A DNA stretch of 34,279 nucleotides. Source: Candidatus Ancillula hodotermitis (GTDB taxonomy: Bacteria; Actinomycetota; Actinomycetes; Actinomycetales; Bifidobacteriaceae). Below, one piece after another: positions 9,585 to 18,836 of this stretch (its first letter is position 1; every line of letters begins with the position of its first letter). The DNA lies in contig JAISHP010000080.1 in assembly GCA_031262545.1 (NCBI GenBank), forward strand, positions 1-34,279, given 5' to 3'. Made by a program: the position numbers and the translations under genes. The notes under the pieces are model-generated. The model was not told where the DNA came from, searched no databases, and saw only the letters and a program-made list of their open reading frames with translations.

Positions 9585-10533
9585 TTTGTTTAAGAGTATC
9601 TCTTAGAACCGTAGCTGATTTTTGAAGCCCATCAAGTTCATCAACATTGAAATGGCAAGCTAGCGCACCGACAATTCCGTCTTTTCCGAGAATTCTTGGA
9701 AGAGATAGGCAAACATCGCTGACACCTTCAATATATCCAGAATTGCATTTTGGATTAACAAGTGTAGATACCGGCATAACACGATTCTCATCTTTTGCAA
9801 TTGCAGAAATTATGTCACAAGTGGCTAAAGCAATAGCGTAATTTGTTGCACCTTTTCCTTCAATAACGTGATAGGCCGCATTAACGACATCGTGATAAAT
9901 TTGATCGAGAACATCGCTAGTTAAAGGTTTACAGTTTTTTGACAGAGGAACCCATTCACGAATTGGAACATTACCAATTGTGGCACTGGACCAAAATGGA
10001 ATTTCACTATCGCCGTGCTCACCCACAATATATGCATGGACATTTTTGGCATTCACACCTGTCCAGTCTGAAATTCTTGATCTTAAACGAGAAGAATCAA
10101 GCCAGGTTCCTGAACCAAAAATTTGTGTCTCTGGCAAGCCTGAGATTTTTTGCGCAACATAAGTGATTACATCTACAGGGTTAGAAACAAGGATAAATTT
10201 GGCATGTGGACATTTTTCAACTAAAGGAGGAATAATCTTTTTGATAATATCAATTGAAGTTGCAGCTAATTCAATTCTAGATTGTCCAGGTAGTTGTTTT
10301 GCCCCAGCAGTAACTACAATAATATCAGACCCCTCAACTGCTTCAATATCATCGGTTCCTGTGATTGAGGCAGTTGGGTAGAATGAACTTCCGTGTTCAA
10401 TATCCATAGCTTGAGCTACAGCAAGAGACTTATTTATGTCTTGAATAACGATATCACGTGCAATTCCGTTTATTGCAGCAGCAAAAGCCGTAGCAGATCC
10501 AACAGCGCCAGCACCAATTATTGAAAGTTTCAT
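9574..10533 (-). CDS. ldh: L-lactate dehydrogenase
   Basis: IIGAGAVGSATAFA, VVTAGAKQLPGQSR, SNPVDVITYVAQK, IFGSGTWLDSSRLR, VGEHGDSEIPFWS. Confidence 0.95.
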   Translation of the reverse strand: MKLSIIGAGAVGSATAFAAAINGIARDIVIQDINKSLAVAQAMDIEHGSSFYPTASITGTDDIEAVEGSDIIVVTAGAKQLPGQSRIELAATSIDIIKKIIPPLVEKCPHAKFILVSNPVDVITYVAQKISGLPETQIFGSGTWLDSSRLRSRISDWTGVNAKNVHAYIVGEHGDSEIPFWSSATIGNVPIREWVPLSKNCKPLTSDVLDQIYHDVVNAAYHVIEGKGATNYAIALATCDIISAIAKDENRVMPVSTLVNPKCNSGYIEGVSDVCLSLPRILGKDGIVGALACHFNVDELDGLQKSATVLRDTLKQNGF

Positions 10534-10561
10534 AATCTTATCCCTAAATATAAATAATTAT

Positions 10562-10918
10562 TTATTGATCAGTTTCATTTGATGAGTTATTATTTGAATT
10601 ATAACCCTCATCAAATTTAGCTTTCATATCAGAAGTTACTTCAGTAACTTTTTTCATAAAATCACTTTTTTTGACAGAATTTACAGCCTTTTGAGTTGTG
10701 TCACTAGAAGCAACTTTTTCAAAAGTATTGTGTGCAACTCGAGCAGCTTTTCCAGCATTTTCTGCTGCTTTTTCAGAAATACCTTTTGGCCCACCAGCTT
10801 CATCAACTTTTTGTTTAACATAAGAAGCAGCCTCACCAGCTTTTTCAGTTACAGTTTCTGCAGCAACTTTAGCTTTTTCTTTTAATTCTTCAATATTGAT
10901 ATTGGTTTTTTCAGACAT
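10562..10918 (-). CDS. Small Ala/Lys/Glu-rich amphipathic-helical hypothetical protein
   Basis: ELKEKAKVAAETVTEKAGEAASYVKQKVDEAGG repeats; minus-strand AAAGGAG Shine-Dalgarno and an upstream TATAAT. Confidence 0.75.
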   Translation of the reverse strand: MSEKTNINIEELKEKAKVAAETVTEKAGEAASYVKQKVDEAGGPKGISEKAAENAGKAARVAHNTFEKVASSDTTQKAVNSVKKSDFMKKVTEVTSDMKAKFDEGYNSNNNSSNETDQ

Positions 10919-11248
10919 TGTCTTCTCCTTTTCTATATTTGTTATATTATACTCTGGAATTTAGGACTTAGGGTTAATCTTGCTAAACTGGAACCGTTCA
11001 TTCAAAGAGGAACTTATTTTCAGAACAAAAAAGCCTAGAATTTCGCACAAAATAATAAAATTGTTAACAAAATATAATTTTGCTCTTTTCTGACATAAAA
11101 AATGTATTACTTGAATATATAATATAAATGGTAGGGCTTGATTTCTTATTATATCCCTTTATATTCCCCGAGATCAATTTTGCCCTACCTTTTCTTTTTC
11201 TTTATTTTACTTATCATAAAAGGTGTTCACAAAAGGTATAATATCACT

Positions 11249-11719
11249 ATGTCTGTTGGAATAATTGCTGGATTAATAGCAGCTGTTGCTTTTTTAATTT
11301 TGTGTGTTGGAATTGTTGTTTTCTTATTTAAAGTTTTAGGAGAATTGCGACCAACACTTAGAAAAACTGATAAAGTTTTAGATGAAACGGCAGAAGCTTT
11401 GAATAAAGCGAATGAGATTGCAGAAAAAGCAGATAAGGTTTTGAATACTGCTCAGTCAGCTGCGGAGAAATTTGAACAAGCTGGTGAAAATTTTGGCAAA
11501 GTAACAGAAGTAACTTCAGACATTTTGTCACGTCCTCTTGACGCTGTTGATGGAGTTTTACAAGCAATTTTAGTAAAATTCGGTTTTTCGCCTTCTTCCA
11601 AAGAGACAAGAGAAACTGCTGCAAAGGTTTCAAAAGCTGCCGGTGTTACAGGTTTTGCTAGTAAATATTTATTTAAACATTTTAGAAAAAGGCATAATAA
11701 AAAACGTAATAAAAAATAA
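11249..11719 (+). CDS. DUF948-like single-TM protein
   Basis: MSVGIIAGLIAAVAFLILCVGIVVFLFKVLGELRPTLRKTDKVLDETAEALNKANEI...; ATG 6 nt after TATAAT (11237..11242), so the ORF-track start at 11138 is probably too far upstream. Confidence 0.8.
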   Translation: MSVGIIAGLIAAVAFLILCVGIVVFLFKVLGELRPTLRKTDKVLDETAEALNKANEIAEKADKVLNTAQSAAEKFEQAGENFGKVTEVTSDILSRPLDAVDGVLQAILVKFGFSPSSKETRETAAKVSKAAGVTGFASKYLFKHFRKRHNKKRNKK

Positions 11720-11774
11720 TTTGATTTACTAAATTTTCTTTACTTAAAATAAGAAAACAAGTATAATATATTTA

Positions 11775-14570
11775 ATGAAAACTGCAGAAATACGCCAGCG
11801 TTGGCTAGATTTTTTTGAAAAAAGAGGACACAAAATTGTTCCTTCAGCATCTTTGATTAGTCCTGATCCGACAACTTTGTTTACTATTGCTGGAATGGTT
11901 CCATTTATTCCTTATATGACAGGTGCACAAACTGCACCATGGAAGAGAGCGACTTCTGTTCAAAAATGTGTTAGAACTGCAGATATTGACGAAGTTGGTA
12001 AGACAACAAGACACGGAACTTTTTTCCAAATGAATGGGAATTTCTCTTTTGGTGATTATTTCAGGGAGCAAGCAATTGAGTGGGCTTGGGAATTTGTAAC
12101 TGGATCTCTTGAGTCAGGTTGTTTAGGGATGGACAAGGATAAGATTTGGGCAACTGTTTGGGAAGAGGACGATGAAGCTTATAATAAATGGTTGGAAGTC
12201 GGGTTATCTGAAAAACATTTACAACGCAGAACTAAAGAAGAAAATTTCTGGTCTACTGGTGGTCCTGGTCCTGCTGGACCTTGCTCAGAAATATTTTTTG
12301 ATAGAGGTCCAGAATATGGCGAAGAAGGTGGACCAATTCATGATGATGAAGTTGGTTCAGAGCGTTATCTGGAGATATGGAATTTAGTTTTTCAACTTTG
12401 GCAGATTGATACTGTTAAGTCAAAATATGAATTTAATATTGTTGGAGAGTTGAAGAAAAAGAATATTGATACAGGCATGGGTCTTGAAAGAGTTGCTTTT
12501 CTTTTACAAAATAAAGATAATCTTTACGAAATTGATGAGGTTTATCCTGTGATTGAAAAAGTTCAAGAGTTAACTGGGCTTAAATATGGAGATATTCATG
12601 AAAATGATGTTCATATGAGAATTTTAGCTGACCATATTCGCTCAAGTTTGATGATTATTAATGATGGGATTAAGCCTTCTAATGAAGGAAGAGGTTATGT
12701 TTTGCGTCGTTTAATGCGTCGTTCAATTCGTTCAATGCGTCTTTTAGGTTACGAAGCTCCAGCTATGGAAGCTTTGTTTACAGTGTCCAAAGAGGCTATG
12801 GAAGCAAGTTATCCTGAATTACATGAAAATTTCGGAAAAATATTAGAAATTGTTTTAGCAGAAGAAAAAACTTTTTCCAGAACTTTAAAAGCGGGTGAGA
12901 CCTTCTTAGAAAAAACTATTGATAAGGTTAAATCAGAACATAAAATTGGTGGTTTAATTACCGGTGCAGACGCCTTTAAATTGCATGACACACATGGATT
13001 TCCAATTGAATTAACTATGGAAGTTGCTAAAGAAGCTGGTGTAAAAGTTGATGAAAAAGCTTTTAAAGAATTGATGACACAACAAAGACAAAGAGCTCGC
13101 GAAGATGCTTTGAAAAAACGTGGAGCAGCTGTAGATGTTTCTGTGTATTCAGATTTAGCTAAAGATATCGCTAAAAAATTACATGCTGAAGATAAAATTG
13201 TTGTTGGAGATAATGCTGGTTTAAGTCAATTTGATGGATATGATGTTTTGACTGATGATGTTAGAATTGTTGGGATTGTGACTAAAGAAGGACCAGTTCA
13301 AGCAGTTGATTCAAAAGATGCTAAAGATTCAGAAGCTTTAGATGTTGAGTTAATTTTGGATAAAACCCCTTTTTACGCACAAAGCGGAGGACAGCTAGCT
13401 GATGAAGGCTTTATCCAAACTTCTTCAGGAGCAGAAATTGAAATTGTTGATGTTCAAAAACCAATTCCTCAACTTTCTGTGCACAAAGGACGTTTGCTTT
13501 CTGGGAAATTAGTTTTAGATGATACTGGTGTAGCTAGGGTTGATACTTTGCGCCGTGGTGAAATTGCTAAAGCTCATACTTCAACACATATTATTCATAA
13601 AGCTTTGCAAGAAGTTGCTGGGGCTGGAGCAACTCAAGCAGGATCTGAAGATGCTCCAGGTCGGACAAGATTTGATTTCCATTTAGACCATGGTCTTTCT
13701 GAACAAGATTTAGATCAAATAAGCAAAAGAATTAATGAAAAAGTTCGTGAAAATTCACCAGTCTATACTCAATATATGGGGATAGATAAAGCCAGAGAAG
13801 AAGGAGCAATGGCTCTTTTTGGTGAGAAATATGGAGATAGAGTTAGGGTTGTAAGTCTAGGAACTGATGATACTGACCAAGCAGGTTTAGAAGATTCTGA
13901 TAATTCTTGGTCAATTGAACTTTGCGGAGGGACACATGTTGGTTCAGTTGGTGAAATTGGTTCAATCCAGTTAGTTTCTGAAGGGTCTGTTGGTTCTGGC
14001 GTTCGCAGGATTGAAGCTTTGGTTGGTTCTTCTGCAACAGGATTTCACGCTAAAGAACATGCTTTAGTGTCTTCGATTTCGCAAATTTTAGGAACAAAAA
14101 ATCCTGATGAAATTACAGATAGAATTCAGAGTGTTATGGCTCGTTTAAAAGAATCTGAAAAGCAGTTGGAAAAATTTCAGGAACAGCAATTGTTGTCTCA
14201 AGTTGAAACTGTTATAAAAAATGCCCAAGATGTAAACGGAATTTTATATGTGAAATTAAATTCTAATCAAGCTGTTGGTGAAGTGTCTTCGGATGGATTG
14301 CGTTCAAGTGTTTTAGATGCAAAAAACCGTCTAGGGGAAGAAAAGCCAGCAGTTATTGCTTTTGCGGGTTCTAGTAAGGCAAAGCCTATTGTAATTGTCG
14401 CAACAAATCAATCTGCTCGTGATAAAGGAATAAAAGCTGGTGATTTAGTTAGAGTTGCTAGTAAGATTCTCGGAGGTGGCGGTGGCGGTAAGCCTGATTT
14501 AGCGCAAGGCGGAGGTCAAGATTTATCCCAAATTGATAATGCATTAATTGCTATTTCAAAAGAATTGTAA
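11775..14570 (+). CDS. alaS: Alanyl-tRNA synthetase
   Basis: MKTAEIRQRWLDFFEKRGHKIVPSASL, NMGLERV-type motif, AHTSTHIIHKAL, ELCGGTHV, C-terminal GGGGGGKPDLAQGGG. Confidence 0.98.
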   Translation: MKTAEIRQRWLDFFEKRGHKIVPSASLISPDPTTLFTIAGMVPFIPYMTGAQTAPWKRATSVQKCVRTADIDEVGKTTRHGTFFQMNGNFSFGDYFREQAIEWAWEFVTGSLESGCLGMDKDKIWATVWEEDDEAYNKWLEVGLSEKHLQRRTKEENFWSTGGPGPAGPCSEIFFDRGPEYGEEGGPIHDDEVGSERYLEIWNLVFQLWQIDTVKSKYEFNIVGELKKKNIDTGMGLERVAFLLQNKDNLYEIDEVYPVIEKVQELTGLKYGDIHENDVHMRILADHIRSSLMIINDGIKPSNEGRGYVLRRLMRRSIRSMRLLGYEAPAMEALFTVSKEAMEASYPELHENFGKILEIVLAEEKTFSRTLKAGETFLEKTIDKVKSEHKIGGLITGADAFKLHDTHGFPIELTMEVAKEAGVKVDEKAFKELMTQQRQRAREDALKKRGAAVDVSVYSDLAKDIAKKLHAEDKIVVGDNAGLSQFDGYDVLTDDVRIVGIVTKEGPVQAVDSKDAKDSEALDVELILDKTPFYAQSGGQLADEGFIQTSSGAEIEIVDVQKPIPQLSVHKGRLLSGKLVLDDTGVARVDTLRRGEIAKAHTSTHIIHKALQEVAGAGATQAGSEDAPGRTRFDFHLDHGLSEQDLDQISKRINEKVRENSPVYTQYMGIDKAREEGAMALFGEKYGDRVRVVSLGTDDTDQAGLEDSDNSWSIELCGGTHVGSVGEIGSIQLVSEGSVGSGVRRIEALVGSSATGFHAKEHALVSSISQILGTKNPDEITDRIQSVMARLKESEKQLEKFQEQQLLSQVETVIKNAQDVNGILYVKLNSNQAVGEVSSDGLRSSVLDAKNRLGEEKPAVIAFAGSSKAKPIVIVATNQSARDKGIKAGDLVRVASKILGGGGGGKPDLAQGGGQDLSQIDNALIAISKEL

Positions 14571-14648
14571 TATCTTCATTAAACTAAGTCGATGGTTACT
14601 TCGGCTTGTATTTAGAGGTCAGGAATTTTTTATACAGGATGAAATTAT

Positions 14649-14683
14649 ATGTAATATGGGTATTCCTAATACCCGTATTACAT
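14649..14683. promoter_or_regulatory. 35-nt near-perfect palindrome (16-nt arms, 3-nt loop)
   Basis: ATGTAATATGGGTATT-CCT-AATACCCGTATTACAT; the one arm mismatch is a G-U pair in RNA. Confidence 0.75.
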
Positions 14684-14691
14684 AAATTTGA

Positions 14692-15156
14692 TATATTGTT
14701 TTTAGGCTTTCACCTTATTATAAAAACTATAATAAACGAATAACAAAATCGCCGAAAATATACTTTTACGACACCGGTGTCGTTTGTTCCCTGCTCGGGA
14801 TCAAGTCAAAAGAAGAACTGCTCACACACAGTATATACGGTCATCTGTTTGAAAATGCAGTAATTATTGAATATATAAAAAAAATTTTGAACCGAGGATC
14901 ACGTGAAAAATTTTATTTTTGGCGTGACTCTAATGGTAATGAAGTGGATTTACTATCAGTTTTAGGTGATAAAATAAAAGCTTATGAAATAAAATCAAAC
15001 AAAACGGCTCGAAAAAAATTTTCTGATAATCTAGTGTCTTTTAGAAATGTTGCAAATATAAATCCTCAGGATACTGCGGTTATTTATGGTGGTTCAGAAA
15101 AATATATTTTCAATAATACAGATTATCTACCAGTTGCAAGTCACAAAGTTTGTTGA
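14692..15156 (+). pseudogene. C-terminal fragment of a DUF4143-family ATPase, internal deletion derivative
   Basis: YIVFRLSPYYKNYNKRITKSPKIYFYDTGVVCSLLGIKSKEELLTHSIYGHLFENAVIIEYIKKIL...FYFWRDSNGNEVDLL aligns by eye with the C-terminal half of 17513..18664; the frame opens directly after the palindrome/promoter-like spacer. Confidence 0.8.
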
Positions 15157-15469
15157 GAATATCAATAATCATGGTTTAAAGATAAAAATTACGCTAAATA
15201 TTCCTAGAAATAAATGTCAATAAAATGTCAAGTAATAAAAAATTAAAGGAATCAATTATTCTAAGTCGGGATATCCTGATATTATAGATATTTCATATCA
15301 AGAATTTGAAAACATGTACAATAAAGATATCAATCATTTCTATAGTTGATAGTAAGAGTTTATTTATCGCTGTTGTTGCAGGAATTTTGGTCTCTTTTGG
15401 TTTTTAATTACTTTTTAAAAGCGTCTGATTTTTTACTGCACCGCTGCCTAGGGTAGGTATAATATATTT

Positions 15470-15748
15470 ATGCCTGAAATTAGCAGATTCAGTAATGGAA
15501 TCGTTATACGGATGGAGTGGGGTGATAATCACCAACACCATAAACCACATATTCATGTCGCCTATAATGAATTTAAAGTATCGATTGCTCTTGATGGTGA
15601 GATTCTAAATACTGGCAAAAAAGGATTTCCTAATAAGATATTAAAGCTTGTTGCGGCTTGGATAATTCTTCATGAAGAAGAATTGTATTCAATGTGGATA
15701 AAAGCGGTAAAGGGGGAAGAAATTGGGAAAATCCCCCCTCTTTGTTAA
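15470..15748 (+). CDS. DUF4160-family protein (putative TA toxin partner)
   Basis: MPEISRFSNGIVIRMEWGDNHQHHKPHIHVAYNEFKVSIALDGEIL...KLVAAWIILHEEEL; followed by an overlapping DUF2442-like ORF. Confidence 0.8.
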   Translation: MPEISRFSNGIVIRMEWGDNHQHHKPHIHVAYNEFKVSIALDGEILNTGKKGFPNKILKLVAAWIILHEEELYSMWIKAVKGEEIGKIPPLC

Positions 15749-16088
15749 GACAAAACATTATCCAAAAAGCACGAATATATTTGACTTGGATAATGACAAT
15801 TACGAATACGTAATAGTTGATCCTAGCTCAAAAAAAGATGATAGTTTCTCTTATCCAAAAAAAATATTAAGTTCAGAAAATTCTATATTAAATATCTTAT
15901 TCGAAGATGGAGAAATAAGAAAATATGATGTTTCTTTAAAGATTAAAAGTAAAAATTATAAGAGGCTAAGCGACCCTAGCTTTTTTAAAAAAGCATCAAT
16001 TGATGGTGGCTTTATAGTTTGGGATGATTTAATTGACATAAGCCCAGAAGATTCTTATTACAATTCAGTACCGATTGCAAAGGTATAA
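15723..16088 (+). CDS. DUF2442-family protein (partner of DUF4160)
   Basis: ILFEDGEIRKYDVSLKIKSKNYKRLSDPSFFKKASIDGGFIVWDDLIDISPEDSYYNS; overlaps the preceding gene. Confidence 0.75.
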   Translation: MGKSPLFVKTKHYPKSTNIFDLDNDNYEYVIVDPSSKKDDSFSYPKKILSSENSILNILFEDGEIRKYDVSLKIKSKNYKRLSDPSFFKKASIDGGFIVWDDLIDISPEDSYYNSVPIAKV

Positions 16089-16302
16089 TATTAGCATTAT
16101 GAAAGTAAGTTTGGTTAAAGGTAGAATTGACAGAAACATTGGATATGTTGTCTGTATTGGTTACACACACACACAATAAAGAATACTTTCTAAGATTTTT
16201 AAATAAATTAAATATTTTTAACAGTCGGTTGACAAATTTTGTTAATCGATTGTTTGTTTTTAACGATATTTGTGTTTTCAAATTTATAAAAGAGAAAAAA
16301 TA

Positions 16303-16482
16303 ATGATAAATCAAAATGAAATTGTAAAAATAGTAGTATCGTGTATTTTGGTGTTGCTGGCAGTTGTCATTCTCATTATTTTTTTAATAAATGTCTTAAA
16401 AGGTCAGAGAAAATTAAAAGGTAGTCATGAAAAAGTTAAATATTTACAAAATAGAATATCAGATAGCAAAGAAAGGAGGTGA
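16303..16482 (+). CDS. Small single-TM protein
   Basis: MINQNEIVKIVVSCILVLLAVVILIIFLINVLKGQRKL...; Shine-Dalgarno-like AGAGAAAAAATA upstream. Confidence 0.55.
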   Translation: MINQNEIVKIVVSCILVLLAVVILIIFLINVLKGQRKLKGSHEKVKYLQNRISDSKERR

Positions 16483-16487
16483 TTAAA

Positions 16488-16685
16488 ATGGGATTATTCG
16501 GAGATATTTTTAAAATAATTGACAAAGACCCAAAGCCTTTAGGAGATTGTCAAATTGGTAAATATCATAATGGTAATCTTGTGGGTATGCAGATCGCTCA
16601 CTATAACGATATTCAAGGTAATAAGTCGGTTGGAGAAGAGGTAAAGCCATATCTTTTAAATGGTAATATTCAGAGATGGATGTAG
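16488..16685 (+). CDS. Small hypothetical protein
   Basis: Strong RBS GAAAGGAGGTGATTAAAATG; MGLFGDIFKIIDKDPKPLGDCQIGKYHNG... Confidence 0.6.
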   Translation: MGLFGDIFKIIDKDPKPLGDCQIGKYHNGNLVGMQIAHYNDIQGNKSVGEEVKPYLLNGNIQRWM

Positions 16686-16760
16686 TTAGTAAATATTCCT
16701 AGACAAGAATTTAAACTGTCTATTTTAAGTATAAATTTAATACAGAAAGGTTGTAGTAAG

Positions 16761-17210
16761 ATGACTGATGAGATGGAAAAAGTAGAAGAGAATAATGAAA
16801 ATTCTGTGTGGAAAGAAAAGGTATCAAAGGCAATCACAGATTTTTTGACTAATTTTTCAGATAAAATAATTGATGGCGAGGGAATTCTGACTATTATCCC
16901 AGAAAAATATCATGATGTTGTTGGTGAAATTGTAAAAAAAACCCCTATGTTAAAGTCAACAATGAAACCAGCAAAAACTGTCGCTGATGAATATAAACAA
17001 AAATTTAACGGTGATATTGAAAAGGCAGTTAAACAAGTTAAAAAAGATTGTATTGCCCAGTGTGCGATTGTTGGCGGGGTTACTGCTGCTCCTTCTGTTA
17101 TTCCTGGTGCAGGAACAATTTCTGAAATCGCACTATTTATTAGTGTTGATATCCCATTGACATATGACTTTGAAGTGACTTTGAAATTTGATAACCAAAC
17201 GCTTCTATAA
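16761..17210 (+). CDS. EcsC-like protein, probably 3'-truncated
   Basis: AIVGGVTAAPSVIPGAGTISEIALFISVDIPLTYDF resembles an EcsC-family segment; the C-terminal residues are encoded antisense to a transposase relic. Confidence 0.45.
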   Translation: MTDEMEKVEENNENSVWKEKVSKAITDFLTNFSDKIIDGEGILTIIPEKYHDVVGEIVKKTPMLKSTMKPAKTVADEYKQKFNGDIEKAVKQVKKDCIAQCAIVGGVTAAPSVIPGAGTISEIALFISVDIPLTYDFEVTLKFDNQTLL

Positions 17211-17301
17211 ACTCATCTAATATTCTACTCTTTTCCTTTCTTGATTTGGTTTTGACATATCTTTTTTGATAAGAGCGTTTAAGCTCATTTCTTGTACTTA
17301 T
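17188..17301 (-). mobile_element. N-terminal relic of an IS transposase
   Basis: Minus-strand reading gives ISTRNELKRSYQKRYVKTKSRKEKSRILDEFIEAFGYQ, resembling the N-terminus of IS transposases (..KRY..ASKKEK..ILDEF...GY); preceded on that strand by AAGGAGG. Confidence 0.55.
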
Positions 17302-17458
17302 ACTTACCTCCTTGCACATAATAATATTGTATCGCTAGAGTAAGATTTTTAACTTTGGGAATTAATTAGTCTAAACTTCATTTAGGTAAGAAAAACTTTT
17401 GGGAACGTCGATGAACTATACTGGGAACATGAATTAAATAATTGAGTGTTATAATTTA

Positions 17459-17490
17459 TGCAAATCAGGGAATTGATTCCCTAATTTGCA
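17459..17490. promoter_or_regulatory. 32-nt palindrome overlapping the -35 region of a DUF4143 gene
   Basis: TGCAAATCAGGGAA-TTGA-TTCCCTAATTTGCA, one arm mismatch; TATAAT at 17501..17506 downstream. Confidence 0.75.
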
Positions 17491-17512
17491 GATATTTTGT
17501 TATAATATTTTT

Positions 17513-18664
17513 ATGATTAAAAGAGAAATTGAAGCAACCTTATTAAAAACTGCGAAAAGTTTTCCTGTTGTATTTTTGACTGGACCAAGGCAATCTGGAA
17601 AATCGACATTGCTTAAGTACTCTTTTCCTGACTATACCTATGTAAACCTTGAAGATCCTGATCGTCTACTTTTAGCTAAAGAAGACCCAAGGGGGTTTTT
17701 GTCTTCTTTGGGAGAGAAGTCTATCATTGACGAGGCGCAATTGTATCCAGAGCTATTTTCCTATATCCAAGGAATAGTTGATAAAGTAAATAAACCCGGA
17801 ATGTTTATTTTGTCTGGTTCCCAAAATTTTCTTCTTTTTGAAAAGATTACCCAAAGTCTAGCAGGAAGAGTAGGAATTCTTGAATTATTACCTTTTTCAA
17901 ATTATGAACTAGTAAACTCTAAAATTTCATTTAGCAATATTGATGATTGGCTTTTTAATGGGAGTTATCCAAGACTATATGACATGAAAATTGATCCAGA
18001 TCTATACTTTGCAAATTACATTAGAACTTATATTGAACGAGATGTCAGACAAATTAAGAACATTACAAGTCTAGAAAAATTTATTCGATTCATGAAACTA
18101 CTTGCCGCTAGAGTTGGACAACAGTTAAATATTTCTAACTTATCAAATGAAGCAGATATAGATTCGAAAACTGTTCGAGATTGGCTATCAATTCTTGAAG
18201 CTAGCTACATTATCAAAATTCTCTATCCCTACCATCCGAATTTTAATAAACGCTATACAAAAAGCCCTAAAATTTATTTTTATGATTCTGGAATAGTTTG
18301 TTCACTTCTCGAAATTGAAAGTGCTAAATCTTTAAATCTAAGCCCTATTAGAGGGCATCTTTTTGAGTCGCAAATAATCAGTGAATACATAAAACGCCGA
18401 TATGCCAAAGGCAAAACCGCTAACGTTTATTTTTATCGGGAATCTGAAATTGATGAAATAGACTTAATTTACTCTGATCAAGGCAAAATACATCTTTGCG
18501 AGATAAAAAGTTCTCAAACAGCTAAATCTAATTTTGCAAAAACTGTCAACAAATTATCGGATCGAATCAATAAAGACGCCAAAAAATTAGTTATATATTC
18601 AGGGCAAGAAGAAATGCATATAAATAATGTTACCTACAAACCTTGGAGTAAGTTCTTAATGTGA
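17513..18664 (+). CDS. AAA ATPase / DUF4143-family protein
   Basis: LTGPRQSGKSTLLK, KSIIDEAQLYPELF, LSGSQNFLLFEKITQSLAGRVGILELLPFSNYEL, YIRTYIERDVRQI, FYRESEIDEIDLIYSDQGKIHLCEIKSS. ATG 17513 lies 6 nt after TATAAT, so the 17486 start is unlikely. Confidence 0.93.
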   Translation: MIKREIEATLLKTAKSFPVVFLTGPRQSGKSTLLKYSFPDYTYVNLEDPDRLLLAKEDPRGFLSSLGEKSIIDEAQLYPELFSYIQGIVDKVNKPGMFILSGSQNFLLFEKITQSLAGRVGILELLPFSNYELVNSKISFSNIDDWLFNGSYPRLYDMKIDPDLYFANYIRTYIERDVRQIKNITSLEKFIRFMKLLAARVGQQLNISNLSNEADIDSKTVRDWLSILEASYIIKILYPYHPNFNKRYTKSPKIYFYDSGIVCSLLEIESAKSLNLSPIRGHLFESQIISEYIKRRYAKGKTANVYFYRESEIDEIDLIYSDQGKIHLCEIKSSQTAKSNFAKTVNKLSDRINKDAKKLVIYSGQEEMHINNVTYKPWSKFLM

Positions 18665-18677
18665 CAAATGTTGTCCC

Positions 18678-18700
18678 ACAATTTTAATACTTAAAATTGT
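18678..18700 (+). terminator. Stem-loop terminator
   Basis: ACAATTTTAA-TAC-TTAAAATTGT perfect inverted repeat soon after the stop at 18664. Confidence 0.5.
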
Positions 18701-18836
18701 AGCACATTTTAGCAAGTTTTCATTTATATTATGAAAAGTTTTGATGGGTGTTTTTCTGCACCGCCATGTCAGGTTCAGTGGGTTTAAAAAATTTCGCTGG
18801 TATAATAGAATAAAGTAAAAAGAGAAAGGAAAAAAG

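Noticed and set aside
16163-16175. (AC)6 microsatellite
   Set aside because: Real, but short and intergenic; no promoter spacing or gene context that suggests phase variation.
16012-16314. Minus-strand ORF over the DUF2442 3' end
   Set aside because: Overlaps a supported gene and intergenic AT-rich sequence; no family resemblance.
15195-16702. Shared TAAATATTCCTAGA at about 15195 and 16689
   Set aside because: Only 14 nt in AT-rich sequence with diverging flanks; could be chance.
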